NCBI GenBank assembly: GCA_964631175.1
Contig: CAZVWH010000001.1
Coordinates: 35,406 to 99,405, forward strand
Source: CAZVWH01 sp964631175
GTDB taxonomy: Bacteria > Planctomycetota > Phycisphaerae > Sedimentisphaerales > Anaerobacaceae
Direction: 5' to 3'
DNA: 64,000 nt
Position numbers and translations under genes: made by a program. The notes under the pieces are model-generated. The model ran no database searches, was not told where the DNA came from, and was given only the letters and a program-made list of their open reading frames with translations. Positions 7,845 to 16,167 of this stretch are shown here, piece after piece (the first letter of the stretch is position 1; every line of letters begins with the position of its first letter).

Positions 7845-9143
7845 TTATCTTCCACTCAGCCACTGTTCGCAGAAGATAATCAGATCACTAATTCCAACGG
7901 CGTTATCTTTATCCAAATCGGCTGGGTTATTGCCACCTTCCGGTATCATCCAGAACTGGGCTAAATAGCTGAAATCTTCCATTCCTACCCCATCCGGACA
8001 AAGCCAATCAGCCGCTGGTATCTGCCAAGTCAGCCTCGGATAATCTGTGCCTTCGCAAATCGACCAAATATCCTCAGTTCCGTTTGCTTTCTCACCGACA
8101 AAATCCCAGCCAGCATTTGTGAAAGTGCTCCTGGTTTTCATCTCGGCTGTTGTCTTATCCATCCCACCATCGCTTGTAGTCTGTTCGGAAGTTTCGACAT
8201 CCCAGAAACATGTGATAATAGTACATCCCCGATTATATCCCACCAGACCACCAACATAAAGATTACCGTTGACTGAACTAGTAGCATAACAATTGGTGAT
8301 ATTGGCGGATTCATAGGTAAATCCCACTAGACCACCAACATATTGATTTCCGCTGGCCGTGCCGGTGGTATAACAGTCGGTGAGGTTGCCGCCAGAATTC
8401 TCTCCCACAAGGCCACCAACATCAGCACTGCCGATGACCAAACCGGTAGCATAACAAGTTGTAATGTTACCATAACTATTATCTCCAATCAGGCCACCGA
8501 TAGAAATATCTCCTATTACAGTGCTAGTAGCGTAACAGGCTATGAAGCTGCCAAAAAAGGTGTCTCCCACCAGGCCGCCGACAGACCACTCACTACCGCT
8601 GACTAAGCCGCTGGCGGAACAGTTAGTGAGATTGCCACCCACATTTCCCCCCACCAGGCCACCAACATATTTGTTTCCACTGATCGAACCGATGGCACAA
8701 CAGTCCGTAAGGCTGCCGCCATTGTCTCCTACTAAGCTACCGACATAATTTTTGCCAGTAATCGCGATGTTATTTATGCAAAGGTTTCGTATTTGTCCAA
8801 CAGACTGCACACAACTAAACAGGCCGACATAATTGCTGTTGGGCATGTTTATCACTGCATTGCTGATGATATGGCCGTTGCCGTCAAAGACACCGGTAAA
8901 CATGTTGCTAAGATTACCGATCGGAAATAAGGCGACCCCCTTCAAGTCCAGGTCGGCTGTCAGGATAAAATGTTTATTCCAGTCGTCCGAGGTATTCATC
9001 AAAGTTTGCCAGTCGGCAACCGTAGCAATTTGGTAAGGATTTTCCTCTGTGCCGGAGCCGCCGGAATAATGGGCCTGACAGACCGCGATAAAATCGAATA
9101 GAAAAATTAAGACTATTAAGAAAGTAAGACTAGACTTACACAT
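7845..9143 (-). CDS. secreted GLUG-repeat protein with dockerin-like C-terminus
   Basis: 432 residues. It has a signal peptide (LTFLIVLIFLFDFIAVCQA) followed by HYSGGSGTEENPYQIATVAD, a header typical of GLUG proteins. Then come GLUG repeats of the form (Y/V)VGGLVG.N..G.(L/I)T.CYATG at ~24-residue spacing (~residues 95-320). The C-terminus reads DLDKDNAVGISDLIIFCEQW, a dockerin-type-I-like calcium loop. It probably forms a right-handed beta-helix and acts at the cell surface or outside the cell. The ATG has GAGGG upstream. The last ~300 bp are identical to the end of the neighbouring paralogue. Confidence 0.85.
   Translation of the reverse strand: MCKSSLTFLIVLIFLFDFIAVCQAHYSGGSGTEENPYQIATVADWQTLMNTSDDWNKHFILTADLDLKGVALFPIGNLSNMFTGVFDGNGHIISNAVINMPNSNYVGLFSCVQSVGQIRNLCINNIAITGKNYVGSLVGDNGGSLTDCCAIGSISGNKYVGGLVGGNVGGNLTNCSASGLVSGSEWSVGGLVGDTFFGSFIACYATSTVIGDISIGGLIGDNSYGNITTCYATGLVIGSADVGGLVGENSGGNLTDCYTTGTASGNQYVGGLVGFTYESANITNCYATSSVNGNLYVGGLVGYNRGCTIITCFWDVETSEQTTSDGGMDKTTAEMKTRSTFTNAGWDFVGEKANGTEDIWSICEGTDYPRLTWQIPAADWLCPDGVGMEDFSYLAQFWMIPEGGNNPADLDKDNAVGISDLIIFCEQWLSGR
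7858..8157. repeat. 300-bp identical copy of 9208-9507
   Basis: The 3' ends of the two GLUG genes match base for base over about 300 bp (offset 1350), encoding the STFTNAGWDFVGEKANGTED region through the dockerin-like tail. The rest of the genes diverges more, which points to recent duplication or gene conversion. Confidence 0.85.
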
Positions 9144-9194
9144 TTCTTGCCCTCATAAGTAAATCAAATCCTTTCATCTTTTTCGGTTCGTGAA

Positions 9195-11294
9195 TTATCT
9201 TGTCCTCAGCCACTGTTCGCAGAAGATAATCAGATCACTAATTCCAACGGCGTTATCTTTATCCAAATCGGCTGGGTTATTGCCACCTTCCGGTATCATC
9301 CAGAACTGGGCTAAATAGCTGAAATCTTCCATTCCTACCCCATCCGGACAAAGCCAATCAGCCGCTGGTATCTGCCAAGTCAGCCTCGGATAATCTGTGC
9401 CTTCGCAAATCGACCAAATATCCTCAGTTCCGTTTGCTTTCTCACCGACAAAATCCCAGCCAGCATTTGTGAAAGTGCTCCTGGTTTTCATCTCGGCTGT
9501 TGTCTTACCCGTCCCACCGGCGCTGGTAGTCCATCCGGAAGCTTCAATATCCCAGAAACACACGGTGAGGCTACCATAATTCTGCCCTAATAGACCACCG
9601 ACAGAACTGTTTCCCTCGACCGAGCCGGTGGCGTAACAAGCGGTGAGGATACCCCTACTCTCACCCACCAAGCCACCGACACCTGAATTGGCTCCGCTGA
9701 CCGAGCCGTTGGCATAACAGGCAGTGATGCTGCCATAACTATTATCTCCAACCAGGCCGCCGACATCCCAATTCCCATAGACTGAGCCGGTGGCATAACA
9801 GGTAGTTAAGCTGCCTCTATAATTTAATCCCACCAGAATACCGACATCATTATCGCCGCTGACCGTGCCGGTGGCATAACAGACGGTGAGAGTGCCACTA
9901 TTATTACCTACCAAGCCACCAGAATGATTTCTGCCGTTAATCACGATGTCCTCTACGCCTAAATTTTGGATACGGCCGTCCTCGCCTAAATAACCGAATA
10001 GTCCGACGTTATCGCTGCTGGGTATATTTACATCTGCATTGCGGACAATATGTCCATTGCCCTCGAAAGTCCCTATAAAAGGCCCCAAATCACCAATAGG
10101 GTAAAGCGTAATTCCGAATAAGTCCAAGTCGTCCAGCAAAACGATATGTTTATCCAGAATTGAAGTATGCCAGCTCAGAAGGGCAAAATCCGAAGCTGCC
10201 CATATCTGATAAGGATCTTCTACGGTACCACTACCCAAAAGAGGAATGGACTCGGGTTCAGGTATGGGGACACCGCCGGTATTTTCCCAGTCTAAGCGAG
10301 GACAATCCTGTCCATCGTTGATGACCCAGCCTTTTCCTGCCCATTCGGCGTTGCGGTAAATAGCCAGAGATTTCATCTCGCTGGTGGTCAAGCCTTTGCC
10401 CCCATAAGCACTGCCCGTCTGGCCAGACGTTTCGACGTCCCAGAAACATGCGGTGAGGGAGCCAGAATTACATCCCATCAGGCCACCAGAACGGATTCCA
10501 CTTATTACCGAGCCGTTGGCGTAACAGGCAGTGAGGCTGCCAGAATTATTTCCAACCAGGCCACCGACAATTTCGTCTCCCCTGACAGAGCTGGTGGCAT
10601 AACAGGCTTCAATGCCGCCGGAATTCCATCCCACCAAGCCGCCGACACCAAATTTTCCGCTGACCAAGCCATCAGCATAACAAGCGGTCAAAATGCTACC
10701 ATATTCAATATATCCTAACAGTCCGCCAACAAAATCATCTCCTCTGACAGAGCCGGTGGCATAACAGGCAGTGATGGTGGCACCCCAATTATACCCCACA
10801 AGGCCTCCAACATTTTCACTTCCAATGACCGAACCTTTGACGTAACAGGTGGTGAGGCTGCTAAGATAACCAATATTTCCTACAAGGCAGCCAACATAAT
10901 TTTTGCCGGTAACCTCGATGTTCTCTACGCAGAGGTCACATATTTGTCCAGGACAATCCACTCGACCAAATAGTCCGACGACATTGCTGCCGGGCATATT
11001 CACGTCTGCGTTGCGGATGATATGCCCATTGCCGTCAAAGACACCGGTAAAGTAGTTATTACTATTGCCGATGGGAGATAGATTGATCCCCTGCAAATCC
11101 AAGTCGGCTGTCAGGATAAAATGCTTATTCCAATCGTCCGGGGTATTCATCAAACTCTGCCAGTCAGCGACCGAACTAATCTGATAAGGATTTGCCTCCG
11201 CGCCTGAGCCGCCGGGGTATTGGGCTTGGCAGATCGAAGCAAAAGTGAGTAAAAAAATCAGGACTATCAAAAGAGTAAAACGAGCCTGATACAA
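9195..11294 (-). CDS. secreted double GLUG-repeat protein with dockerin-like C-terminus, TTG start
   Basis: 699 residues from a TTG at 11292-11294. This start is preferred because GGAGGGCAAGAA immediately precedes it and matches the leader of the paralogue (GAGGGCAAGAA-ATG); an ATG 24 nt further upstream lies before that ribosome-binding site. Signal peptide: ARFTLLIVLIFLLTFASICQA. Two GLUG blocks follow, residues ~25-330 and ~355-610. Each starts with a NPYQI..(V/A)(A/S)D header and contains many VGGLVG.NSG.LTACYA units. The dockerin-like end is identical to the neighbour's. A secreted beta-helical surface protein is inferred; the ligand is unknown. Confidence 0.85.
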   Translation of the reverse strand: MYQARFTLLIVLIFLLTFASICQAQYPGGSGAEANPYQISSVADWQSLMNTPDDWNKHFILTADLDLQGINLSPIGNSNNYFTGVFDGNGHIIRNADVNMPGSNVVGLFGRVDCPGQICDLCVENIEVTGKNYVGCLVGNIGYLSSLTTCYVKGSVIGSENVGGLVGYNWGATITACYATGSVRGDDFVGGLLGYIEYGSILTACYADGLVSGKFGVGGLVGWNSGGIEACYATSSVRGDEIVGGLVGNNSGSLTACYANGSVISGIRSGGLMGCNSGSLTACFWDVETSGQTGSAYGGKGLTTSEMKSLAIYRNAEWAGKGWVINDGQDCPRLDWENTGGVPIPEPESIPLLGSGTVEDPYQIWAASDFALLSWHTSILDKHIVLLDDLDLFGITLYPIGDLGPFIGTFEGNGHIVRNADVNIPSSDNVGLFGYLGEDGRIQNLGVEDIVINGRNHSGGLVGNNSGTLTVCYATGTVSGDNDVGILVGLNYRGSLTTCYATGSVYGNWDVGGLVGDNSYGSITACYANGSVSGANSGVGGLVGESRGILTACYATGSVEGNSSVGGLLGQNYGSLTVCFWDIEASGWTTSAGGTGKTTAEMKTRSTFTNAGWDFVGEKANGTEDIWSICEGTDYPRLTWQIPAADWLCPDGVGMEDFSYLAQFWMIPEGGNNPADLDKDNAVGISDLIIFCEQWLRTR

Positions 11295-11591
11295 TTCTTG
11301 CCCTCCTACGTAAGTCAAACCTTTTCAACCTTCTGAGCTTATGAGAGTTCCCATGCTACTCTGCGAAGCGCTATGTAGCACGAGATAATATCCGCTTGGA
11401 AGCTCTGCTTTGCCTGATAATATAATACACAATCTACCTTGAAAAATCAATTTTTTTACCTTGATTTCAGGTCAAAATGTCGGCAGTCACATATATACAA
11501 ATTCAACAATTGCTCTTATTACAGGTGACACGGAGTATATAGGATGCTTTTTTGAGTTTTAAGTCTTGAGTTTTGAATTGTGATTCCCCGC
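11295..11591. other. intergenic region, no gene seen
   Basis: About 300 bp between the GLUG gene and the MNT gene. It is AT-rich toward the right. I see no ORF with coding character and no convincing hairpin terminator. Confidence 0.4.
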
Positions 11592-11903
11592 TTATGGGGA
11601 GGACTTGTAAATAATCTTGCCATGTTTCAGCACGTTCTCCAGAAATCCGCTTTTGTCGTTTTCACGGCATAAGAGCACCGGTTCTATACGTTTATTTACT
11701 GTACGCACAAGATTAAACAAATCGGCGCTTGTCTTAAGATAATCACCACGAAATTTATCCACCACAACAGCTATATCTATGTCACTGTTTTTTTTGGCGG
11801 TACCTCTAGCATGTGAGCCGTAAAGTATCACCATGCTGACAGGCATAAAACCCTTTACTTTTTGGGCGTAAAGTTTGGCTATTTCAACAACTTTTTTATC
11901 CAT
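11592..11903 (-). CDS. MNT-type nucleotidyltransferase (HEPN/MNT antitoxin family)
   Basis: 103 residues from the ATG at 11901-11903 (MDKKVVEIAKLYAQ). A longer in-frame start lies inside the HEPN gene. The minimal nucleotidyltransferase signature GS-x10-DxD is present: ILYGSHARGTAKKNSDIDIA. In HEPN/MNT modules the MNT protein neutralises the HEPN RNase, in known cases by AMPylation. The start overlaps the end of the HEPN frame by 25 bp, the usual operon arrangement. Confidence 0.85.
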   Translation of the reverse strand: MDKKVVEIAKLYAQKVKGFMPVSMVILYGSHARGTAKKNSDIDIAVVVDKFRGDYLKTSADLFNLVRTVNKRIEPVLLCRENDKSGFLENVLKHGKIIYKSSP

Positions 11904-12274
11904 GAGTAAAATTTCTTTGTTCTCATATAAAGCTCTTCGCACTTCCTGGCATTGAGCACTTTCAACAAAAGCTCTCTGTCTTCAGGATAACGAGCCTGTA
12001 TATTAAGCGGCATAAGCTCATTGAAAAGCGAAAAATGCTCTTGGTTGGCGTGCTTGTCAAATTTTGATTTTTCTGAAAGCAACAGAAGATTATGACTATA
12101 AGGAGGTTCTTTTTTCTGAGTATGCCAGAAGTAAGATTTCAGACATTTCTCTACCACCTAATGATAAAGAATACCAACATACAGAAACCTTTTTGATTCC
12201 AGCATCGCTTTCGCACTGGCTAAATCGTAATCCGCGATATCCAGCCAGTAATCAATTTTCTTTTTCGTATTCAT
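11879..12274 (-). pseudogene. HEPN-domain toxin gene interrupted by an amber codon
   Basis: Read from the ATG at 12272-12274, the frame gives MNTKKKIDYWLDIADYDLAS, then KAMLESKRFLYVGILYH. A TAG follows at 12158-12160, then VVEKCLKSYFWHTQKKEPPY and SHNLLLLSE to the stop at 11879. This is a continuous HEPN protein in one frame with a single TAG where relatives commonly have Gln (CHQAIEK-type), so a CAG-to-TAG change is the simplest reading. Translation might restart at GTG 12157, but that would lose helix 1. It is paired with the MNT gene downstream. Alternatives are amber suppression or a sequencing error. Confidence 0.8.
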
Positions 12275-12585
12275 TAAATCCCTTTAAATCCAAATATTCA
12301 ATCCATCTTTTCTACCCTCGATAAAATTATACTATATCCATACGGCAATAACTAAGAACAAAATGTCAAATTTGCGTTTGGCATCGGTGGTTTTTTATCT
12401 TAAATATTTAGTAGAGATGTTTGCATGGGACGGCTGGGGGGATGACCGATGCTACTGCTGAAAAGCAGCGCTTCCACGCTCTGCAGTTCATCCTTCGCTG
12501 TACCTACTACAGAGAAGGATACTACGGAGGATGGATCGCTGCGAAGCACGAGTAAAATCGCTGCCTTTATATGTTGGGGGGATTA
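12275..12585. other. intergenic region with palindromic repeat remnants
   Basis: About 310 bp. The part around 12490-12545 (ATCCTTCGCTG...GAAGGATACTACGGAGGATG) resembles the repeat at 17970-18035. No gene seen. Confidence 0.4.
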
Positions 12586-12843
12586 ATGAGGCGCTGGGCA
12601 ACCAAAGTGGTATTTTTTCTAATTGTCTATTTTGCAGGTTTTGCAACCGCAATCTATACTCTTGCACCTGTACCCGAAAATCGGGTTCATAAATCTAATG
12701 AAAAAAAATTTATACATTCGCCCATTAAATCGGACGAATTTGCGAAATCTTTCAACCAAGGGATGCACAAGTGTGTTGATTTCGGCAAAGACGCTGCCTG
12801 TCGTGCGGGCAAACTCATAAAGCAAAAGCTAAATGAAAAGTAG
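12586..12843 (+). CDS. small membrane-anchored protein, unknown function
   Basis: 85 residues from the ATG at 12586, which has a run of six G a few nt upstream; an in-frame ATG at 12571 overlaps that run. It has one N-terminal hydrophobic segment (WATKVVFFLIVYFAGFATAI), then a charged, Lys-rich region with a possible amphipathic C-terminal helix (FNQGMHKCVDFGKDAACRAG). Two Cys are present. I do not recognise a family. A hairpin followed by ATTTTT lies about 80 bp downstream. Confidence 0.55.
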   Translation: MRRWATKVVFFLIVYFAGFATAIYTLAPVPENRVHKSNEKKFIHSPIKSDEFAKSFNQGMHKCVDFGKDAACRAGKLIKQKLNEK

Positions 12844-12924
12844 TTCCAAGCCGTAGGGCTGAGAAGAAACGCATAATCTTATCGTTCGGAGGGGTGGTCA
12901 TATAGTAGTCCCGATTTATCGGGA

Positions 12925-12964
12925 TTGGCCGTGGGTCGGGAAGAACCCACGGCCAAATTTTTGC
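12925..12964 (+). terminator. hairpin terminator
   Basis: A 12-bp perfect stem (TTGGCCGTGGGT / ACCCACGGCCAA) with an 8-nt loop, followed by ATTTTTGCG. It is preceded by a smaller palindrome TCCCGATT-TATCGGGA (12909-12924) and followed by TTTTGCG...CGCAAAA (12958-12975). Confidence 0.6.
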
Positions 12965-13064
12965 GCTTCGCAAAAAACGATGCAGAAAACATGAAAAATC
13001 AACCCGCCAAAGGCGGATAAAAATGGAAAAGTCAAAATGACGTATTAAAATGCAAAATGTAATT

Positions 13065-13158
13065 GTCATTGCGAGCCCGAATAACGTGAGGACGCGGCAA
13101 TCTCCTACCTTCGGATGGTCGAGATTGCTTCGTCGGCCTTTGGCCTCCTCGCAATGAC
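13065..13158. repeat. dispersed palindrome GTCATTGCGAG...CTCGCAATGAC
   Basis: A ~94-bp element with terminal inverted repeats and inner GCAATCTC...GAGATTGC arms. The same family occurs at 23468-23543. The flanks also contain pieces of the CCTTCGAC...GGACAGG repeat (13185-13245). Confidence 0.75.
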
Positions 13159-13269
13159 GTTTTATGTCGTTGTTCTACGTGTAATCCTTCGACTTAGCTC
13201 TCGTCTCGGCAAAGCGCCTATCCGTAGCCGGACAGGACAGGTTTTGATGTTTGATATTTAACTTTTGAT

Positions 13270-13956
13270 ATGGTGCTATTGTATGGTCTGATATTTGATG
13301 TTGACGGGGTGATTGCCGATACCGAGCCGGTAAACGCCAAAGTTACCATCAAGGTTTTCGAGGACATGTTCGGCTTAAAAAGTGTCAAGCCGGATGATTT
13401 TGCAGCCGGTATAGGCAGAGGGGCCGAAAAATATGTTAAGGCAGCAGCCGACGTACATGGCTTGAATTTGACCGATGAGCAGATAAAAGCCGCGGCTCAG
13501 TTGCGTGAGCAGTATCTGATAAAAGCGATGCAGGAAGAACCGCTGCCTGCTTTTCCGGGTGTACTGGAGTTGATAAACGGAGCATTGCAAAGAAAGGACT
13601 TTCGTTTAGCCATTGCTACATCCGCAACGCTTGAGCTATCTCGTGCTATTTTAGAATCTGCAAAGGTCCCCTACCAAAAGATGGTCTATGTCACCGGAAG
13701 CGAAATCAAGCGAAAAAAGCCCGACCCGGAACTTTTCCTTGTCGCTGCAAGTCGTATGGGTATTTTGCCTGCCAATTGTGTGGTTTTTGAAGATGCTCCG
13801 AGCGGCGTACAGGCCGCCAAAGCCGCAGGCGCTAAGTGTATCGCAGTGACGAATTCCACAACCGCAGATAATCTCTATCAAGCTGATTTAATCTGTGATT
13901 CCCTTGAAAAGATTGACCTCCCTATAATCACAAAACTAATCGATAAAAATGTTTAG
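13270..13956 (+). CDS. HAD-superfamily hydrolase, beta-phosphoglucomutase-like
   Basis: 228 residues. HAD motif I is LIFDVDGVIADTEPVN (nucleophile and acid Asp). Motif II is IATSATLELSR. Motif III Lys is in SEIKRKKPDPELFL. Motif IV is CVVFEDAPSGVQAAKAAG. The helical cap after motif I places it in the phosphoglucomutase/phosphatase subfamily (PGMB, Gph). It probably acts on small sugar phosphates in the cytoplasm. Its last ~190 bp of coding sequence plus ~200 bp downstream are repeated 511 bp further on. Confidence 0.88.
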   Translation: MVLLYGLIFDVDGVIADTEPVNAKVTIKVFEDMFGLKSVKPDDFAAGIGRGAEKYVKAAADVHGLNLTDEQIKAAAQLREQYLIKAMQEEPLPAFPGVLELINGALQRKDFRLAIATSATLELSRAILESAKVPYQKMVYVTGSEIKRKKPDPELFLVAASRMGILPANCVVFEDAPSGVQAAKAAGAKCIAVTNSTTADNLYQADLICDSLEKIDLPIITKLIDKNV

Positions 13957-14158
13957 CCCCTGACTGTAAATAAGGTGTATGTTTTAAGCATATAGTCTTT
14001 TTGATTAATCAAAAGGACTATATCAATTTTACTGCAACATACCTTAGAGGGATTTGGAAACTATCGACAACTGACGTGTGGCAGCCCCAAGCGTAACGGC
14101 TCGACTGAGCTCGCCGAAGTCTTGGGGATGGCTGAACTCTTTAGTGATAAGCGACCAT
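13766..14158. repeat. first copy of a ~393-bp direct repeat
   Basis: Nearly identical to 14277-14669 (offset 511) with only a few mismatches near the right end. It covers the HAD gene 3' end, a 32-bp palindrome and a GCAGCCCCAAG...CTTGGGGATGGCTG hairpin. This suggests tandem duplication of a ~511-bp unit with loss of part of the second copy. Confidence 0.9.
13991..14022. repeat. 32-bp palindrome downstream of the HAD gene
   Basis: Left arm TATAGTCTTTTTGATT and right arm AATCAAAAGGACTATA pair along 16 positions with one T-G wobble and no loop. A second copy is at 14502-14533. It could be a terminator or a dimeric operator; nothing decides between them. Confidence 0.6.
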
Positions 14159-14276
14159 GGACATCCCTCAGAGATGACGCTGCCACCCTTCGCGAGATAC
14201 GCCTGTCCCGAGCAAAGCCTACTCTGAGCAACGTCGAAGAGTCGAGGAAAGCGACGAGAGACGAGATACTGTTTTG

Positions 14277-14467
14277 TGCCTGCCAATTGTGTGGTTTTTG
14301 AAGATGCTCCGAGCGGCGTACAGGCCGCCAAAGCCGCAGGCGCTAAGTGTATCGCAGTGACGAATTCCACAACCGCAGATAATCTCTATCAAGCTGATTT
14401 AATCTGTGATTCCCTTGAAAAGATTGACCTCCCTATAATCACAAAACTAATCGATAAAAATGTTTAG
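14277..14467 (+). pseudogene. duplicated C-terminal fragment of the HAD hydrolase gene
   Basis: Encodes PANCVVFEDAPSGVQAAKAA onward, identical to the end of the intact HAD protein, with no motif I-III region. It is the coding part of the second copy of the 393-bp direct repeat. It cannot make a functional HAD enzyme alone. Confidence 0.9.
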
Positions 14468-14669
14468 CCCCTGACTGTAAATAAGGTGTATGTTTTAAGC
14501 ATATAGTCTTTTTGATTAATCAAAAGGACTATATCAATTTTACTGCAACATACCTTAGAGGGATTTGGAAACTATCGACAACTGACGTGTGGCAGCCCCA
14601 AGCACAGCGGCTCGACTGAGCTCGCCGAAGTCTTGGGGATGGCTGAATTCTTTAGTGATAAGCGACCAT
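14277..14669. repeat. second copy of the ~393-bp direct repeat
   Basis: Copy of 13766-14158. The left junction follows TACTGTTTTG and the right junction follows GCGACCAT. Confidence 0.9.
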
Positions 14670-14813
14670 CGACAAGTCCTTCGGCCTTGACGCTGCCAAC
14701 CTCTACAAGATACGAGTGATAAAATACGAGCCGAAACTTTTTTGGCTGACCATCTTTACTTGACCAATGCGCCATGATACGCTCTTAGACATAAGTAAGT
14801 GAGAACCAGATGT

Positions 14814-14939
14814 ATGCTAGACATAAGAGAATCATACGGACGGATCGGCGATAACGAAGGCTGCTTCGACATCGAGTTCCGGCAGCGGATTAGAAAGACA
14901 CAACGTAATGGTGGAGTGGACTTTTGGCATAGGAGATAA
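14814..14939 (+). CDS. short ORF, possibly a truncated gene
   Basis: 41 codons beginning MLDIRESYGRIGDNEGCFDI and ending FWHRR. The first half has coding-like codons, the end does not. I read it as a possible 5' fragment of a larger gene cut off by rearrangement next to the duplicated segment. The family is not recognised. The stop is 2 bp before the lipoprotein ATG, so it could be a translated leader. Confidence 0.3.
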   Translation: MLDIRESYGRIGDNEGCFDIEFRQRIRKTQRNGGVDFWHRR

Positions 14940-14941
14940 CA

Positions 14942-15235
14942 ATGGACCGAAAGACGAAACGCTTTTTGAAATGGGTAACGCTGGCAGGTTTTGCCGTGGC
15001 TTTGCTGCTCTATGCAGAGGGCTGCAAGAGAAAATCGCCGGCGGCGACACCCCCTACCACGACCCAACCGGAGACTCAGGCTAAACCGGCAGAGCCGCCA
15101 GACAAGGATGAAATGCCCAAGGCGGCGCATGAGCCACCAGCCCAAGAGGCAAAACCGACTCCGGTAACTCTGAAGAAGTGGCTGGAGGACAAGGAGGTTG
15201 TGGCGTTAGTCAGTAATGACTCGAATTCGCTTTGA
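14942..15235 (+). CDS. small putative lipoprotein, Pro/Thr/Ala-rich
   Basis: 97 residues with AGGAG upstream of the ATG. The N-terminus is RKTKRFLKWVTLAGFAVALL followed by LYAEGC, a plausible lipobox with lipidated Cys. After it comes a low-complexity stretch rich in Pro, Thr, Ala and Glu (ATPPTTTQPETQAKPAEPPD) and a short C-terminal segment LKKWLEDKEVVALVS. No family recognised; probably an envelope lipoprotein. Confidence 0.55.
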   Translation: MDRKTKRFLKWVTLAGFAVALLLYAEGCKRKSPAATPPTTTQPETQAKPAEPPDKDEMPKAAHEPPAQEAKPTPVTLKKWLEDKEVVALVSNDSNSL

Positions 15236-15423
15236 CTACCTGGAGTTTTCCTTGCTGAGGTTCAGATTATACAGAGCGAATAGCCGGTTCCAAAGTTTGC
15301 CTTATGCCCGGTGTTGGGCACGATGACAGGAATGGTATGAAATCCTTTGGAGCGCCTTACACGAATACGGAAGGAAATTATAACTTTCTTTGAGGTTTGC
15401 CGAAAGAAACGTGGATTCAAGGG

Positions 15424-16152
15424 CTACGCGGAGTTTGGGGCTAGGTCAATCACGGTTGCAGAGGGAAGTTTCTGTGTGATGATCTCGGCGGCGAGGTTGG
15501 TCCATTTCTTGCAGCCATCCAGTACGACACTATCACTACTGGCTACAATTAAATCGGTTTTTATCAACTCCGCATCGGGGCTGAATAAAAGTTGAATCTC
15601 CCAACTCCAATCATTCTTTTGAGCTAATTCACCGATTAGTTTTTTCAATCGGCCGCTATTGGAAACCGGGCTATCCAACAGCCAGAGGACTTTTATTACG
15701 CCAATATCTTTTAGAAATCCGCCTATAAGCTGCACAGCCGGTATTGTTTCCGTTACTTTGCGGTATGTTCCATGGATGCTCGCCAAATCCCGGAAACAGC
15801 CGTCACGGCCTTTGAAAATCACGCCGCTGCTCATTGCAGCCTCGATGGTTATAAGGATATTGTAGCCATCAATGGCAATAGGTTGACCAACCAAGTCAGA
15901 AATTTTAACTTCACGCTGGTTGCGAGAGGCAAGCTGCTGGTCGGAGCAGGCACTTCGCATAATAGCTAATCTTTGTCTCTCGGTAAGTGAGAATCTGTCA
16001 CCGACTAATTTCAGGGCACTTTTTTTTGCATAACCCTTCGTCAGTAAAAGCGAGAAGTCACTCAGCGCAGACCTCAAATCGCCGATTTTGTCGTCGGCGA
16101 ATAATTTCTCATCTGCCGGATGCGGCCCCCTATGGATACGCCTATCAGGCAT
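15424..16152 (-). CDS. DUF434 domain protein
   Basis: 242 residues. The N-terminal DUF434 region is RRIHRGPHPADEKLFADDKI, LRSALSDFSLLLTKGYAKKS, ALKLVGDRFSLTERQRLAI. The C-terminal half (IAIDGYNILITIEAAMSSGV, RDLASIHGTYRKV, VLWLLDSPVSNSG) resembles the PIN-like/DUF5616 partner region, with Asp residues that could bind metal. A nuclease role would be inference only. It lies 15 bp downstream of the AsmA-like gene on the same strand, so they are likely cotranscribed. Confidence 0.8.
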   Translation of the reverse strand: MPDRRIHRGPHPADEKLFADDKIGDLRSALSDFSLLLTKGYAKKSALKLVGDRFSLTERQRLAIMRSACSDQQLASRNQREVKISDLVGQPIAIDGYNILITIEAAMSSGVIFKGRDGCFRDLASIHGTYRKVTETIPAVQLIGGFLKDIGVIKVLWLLDSPVSNSGRLKKLIGELAQKNDWSWEIQLLFSPDAELIKTDLIVASSDSVVLDGCKKWTNLAAEIITQKLPSATVIDLAPNSA

Positions 16153-16167
16153 GAGGTGTCTCCTGGA

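Noticed and set aside
7845..11294. Regular VGGLVG...CYATG spacing as a CRISPR-like array
   Set aside because: The periodicity is protein-level GLUG repeats; the nucleotide units vary and there are no spacers.
15347..15595. Plus ORF over the end of the DUF434 gene
   Set aside because: Antisense shadow of DUF434; no domain and poor codon character.
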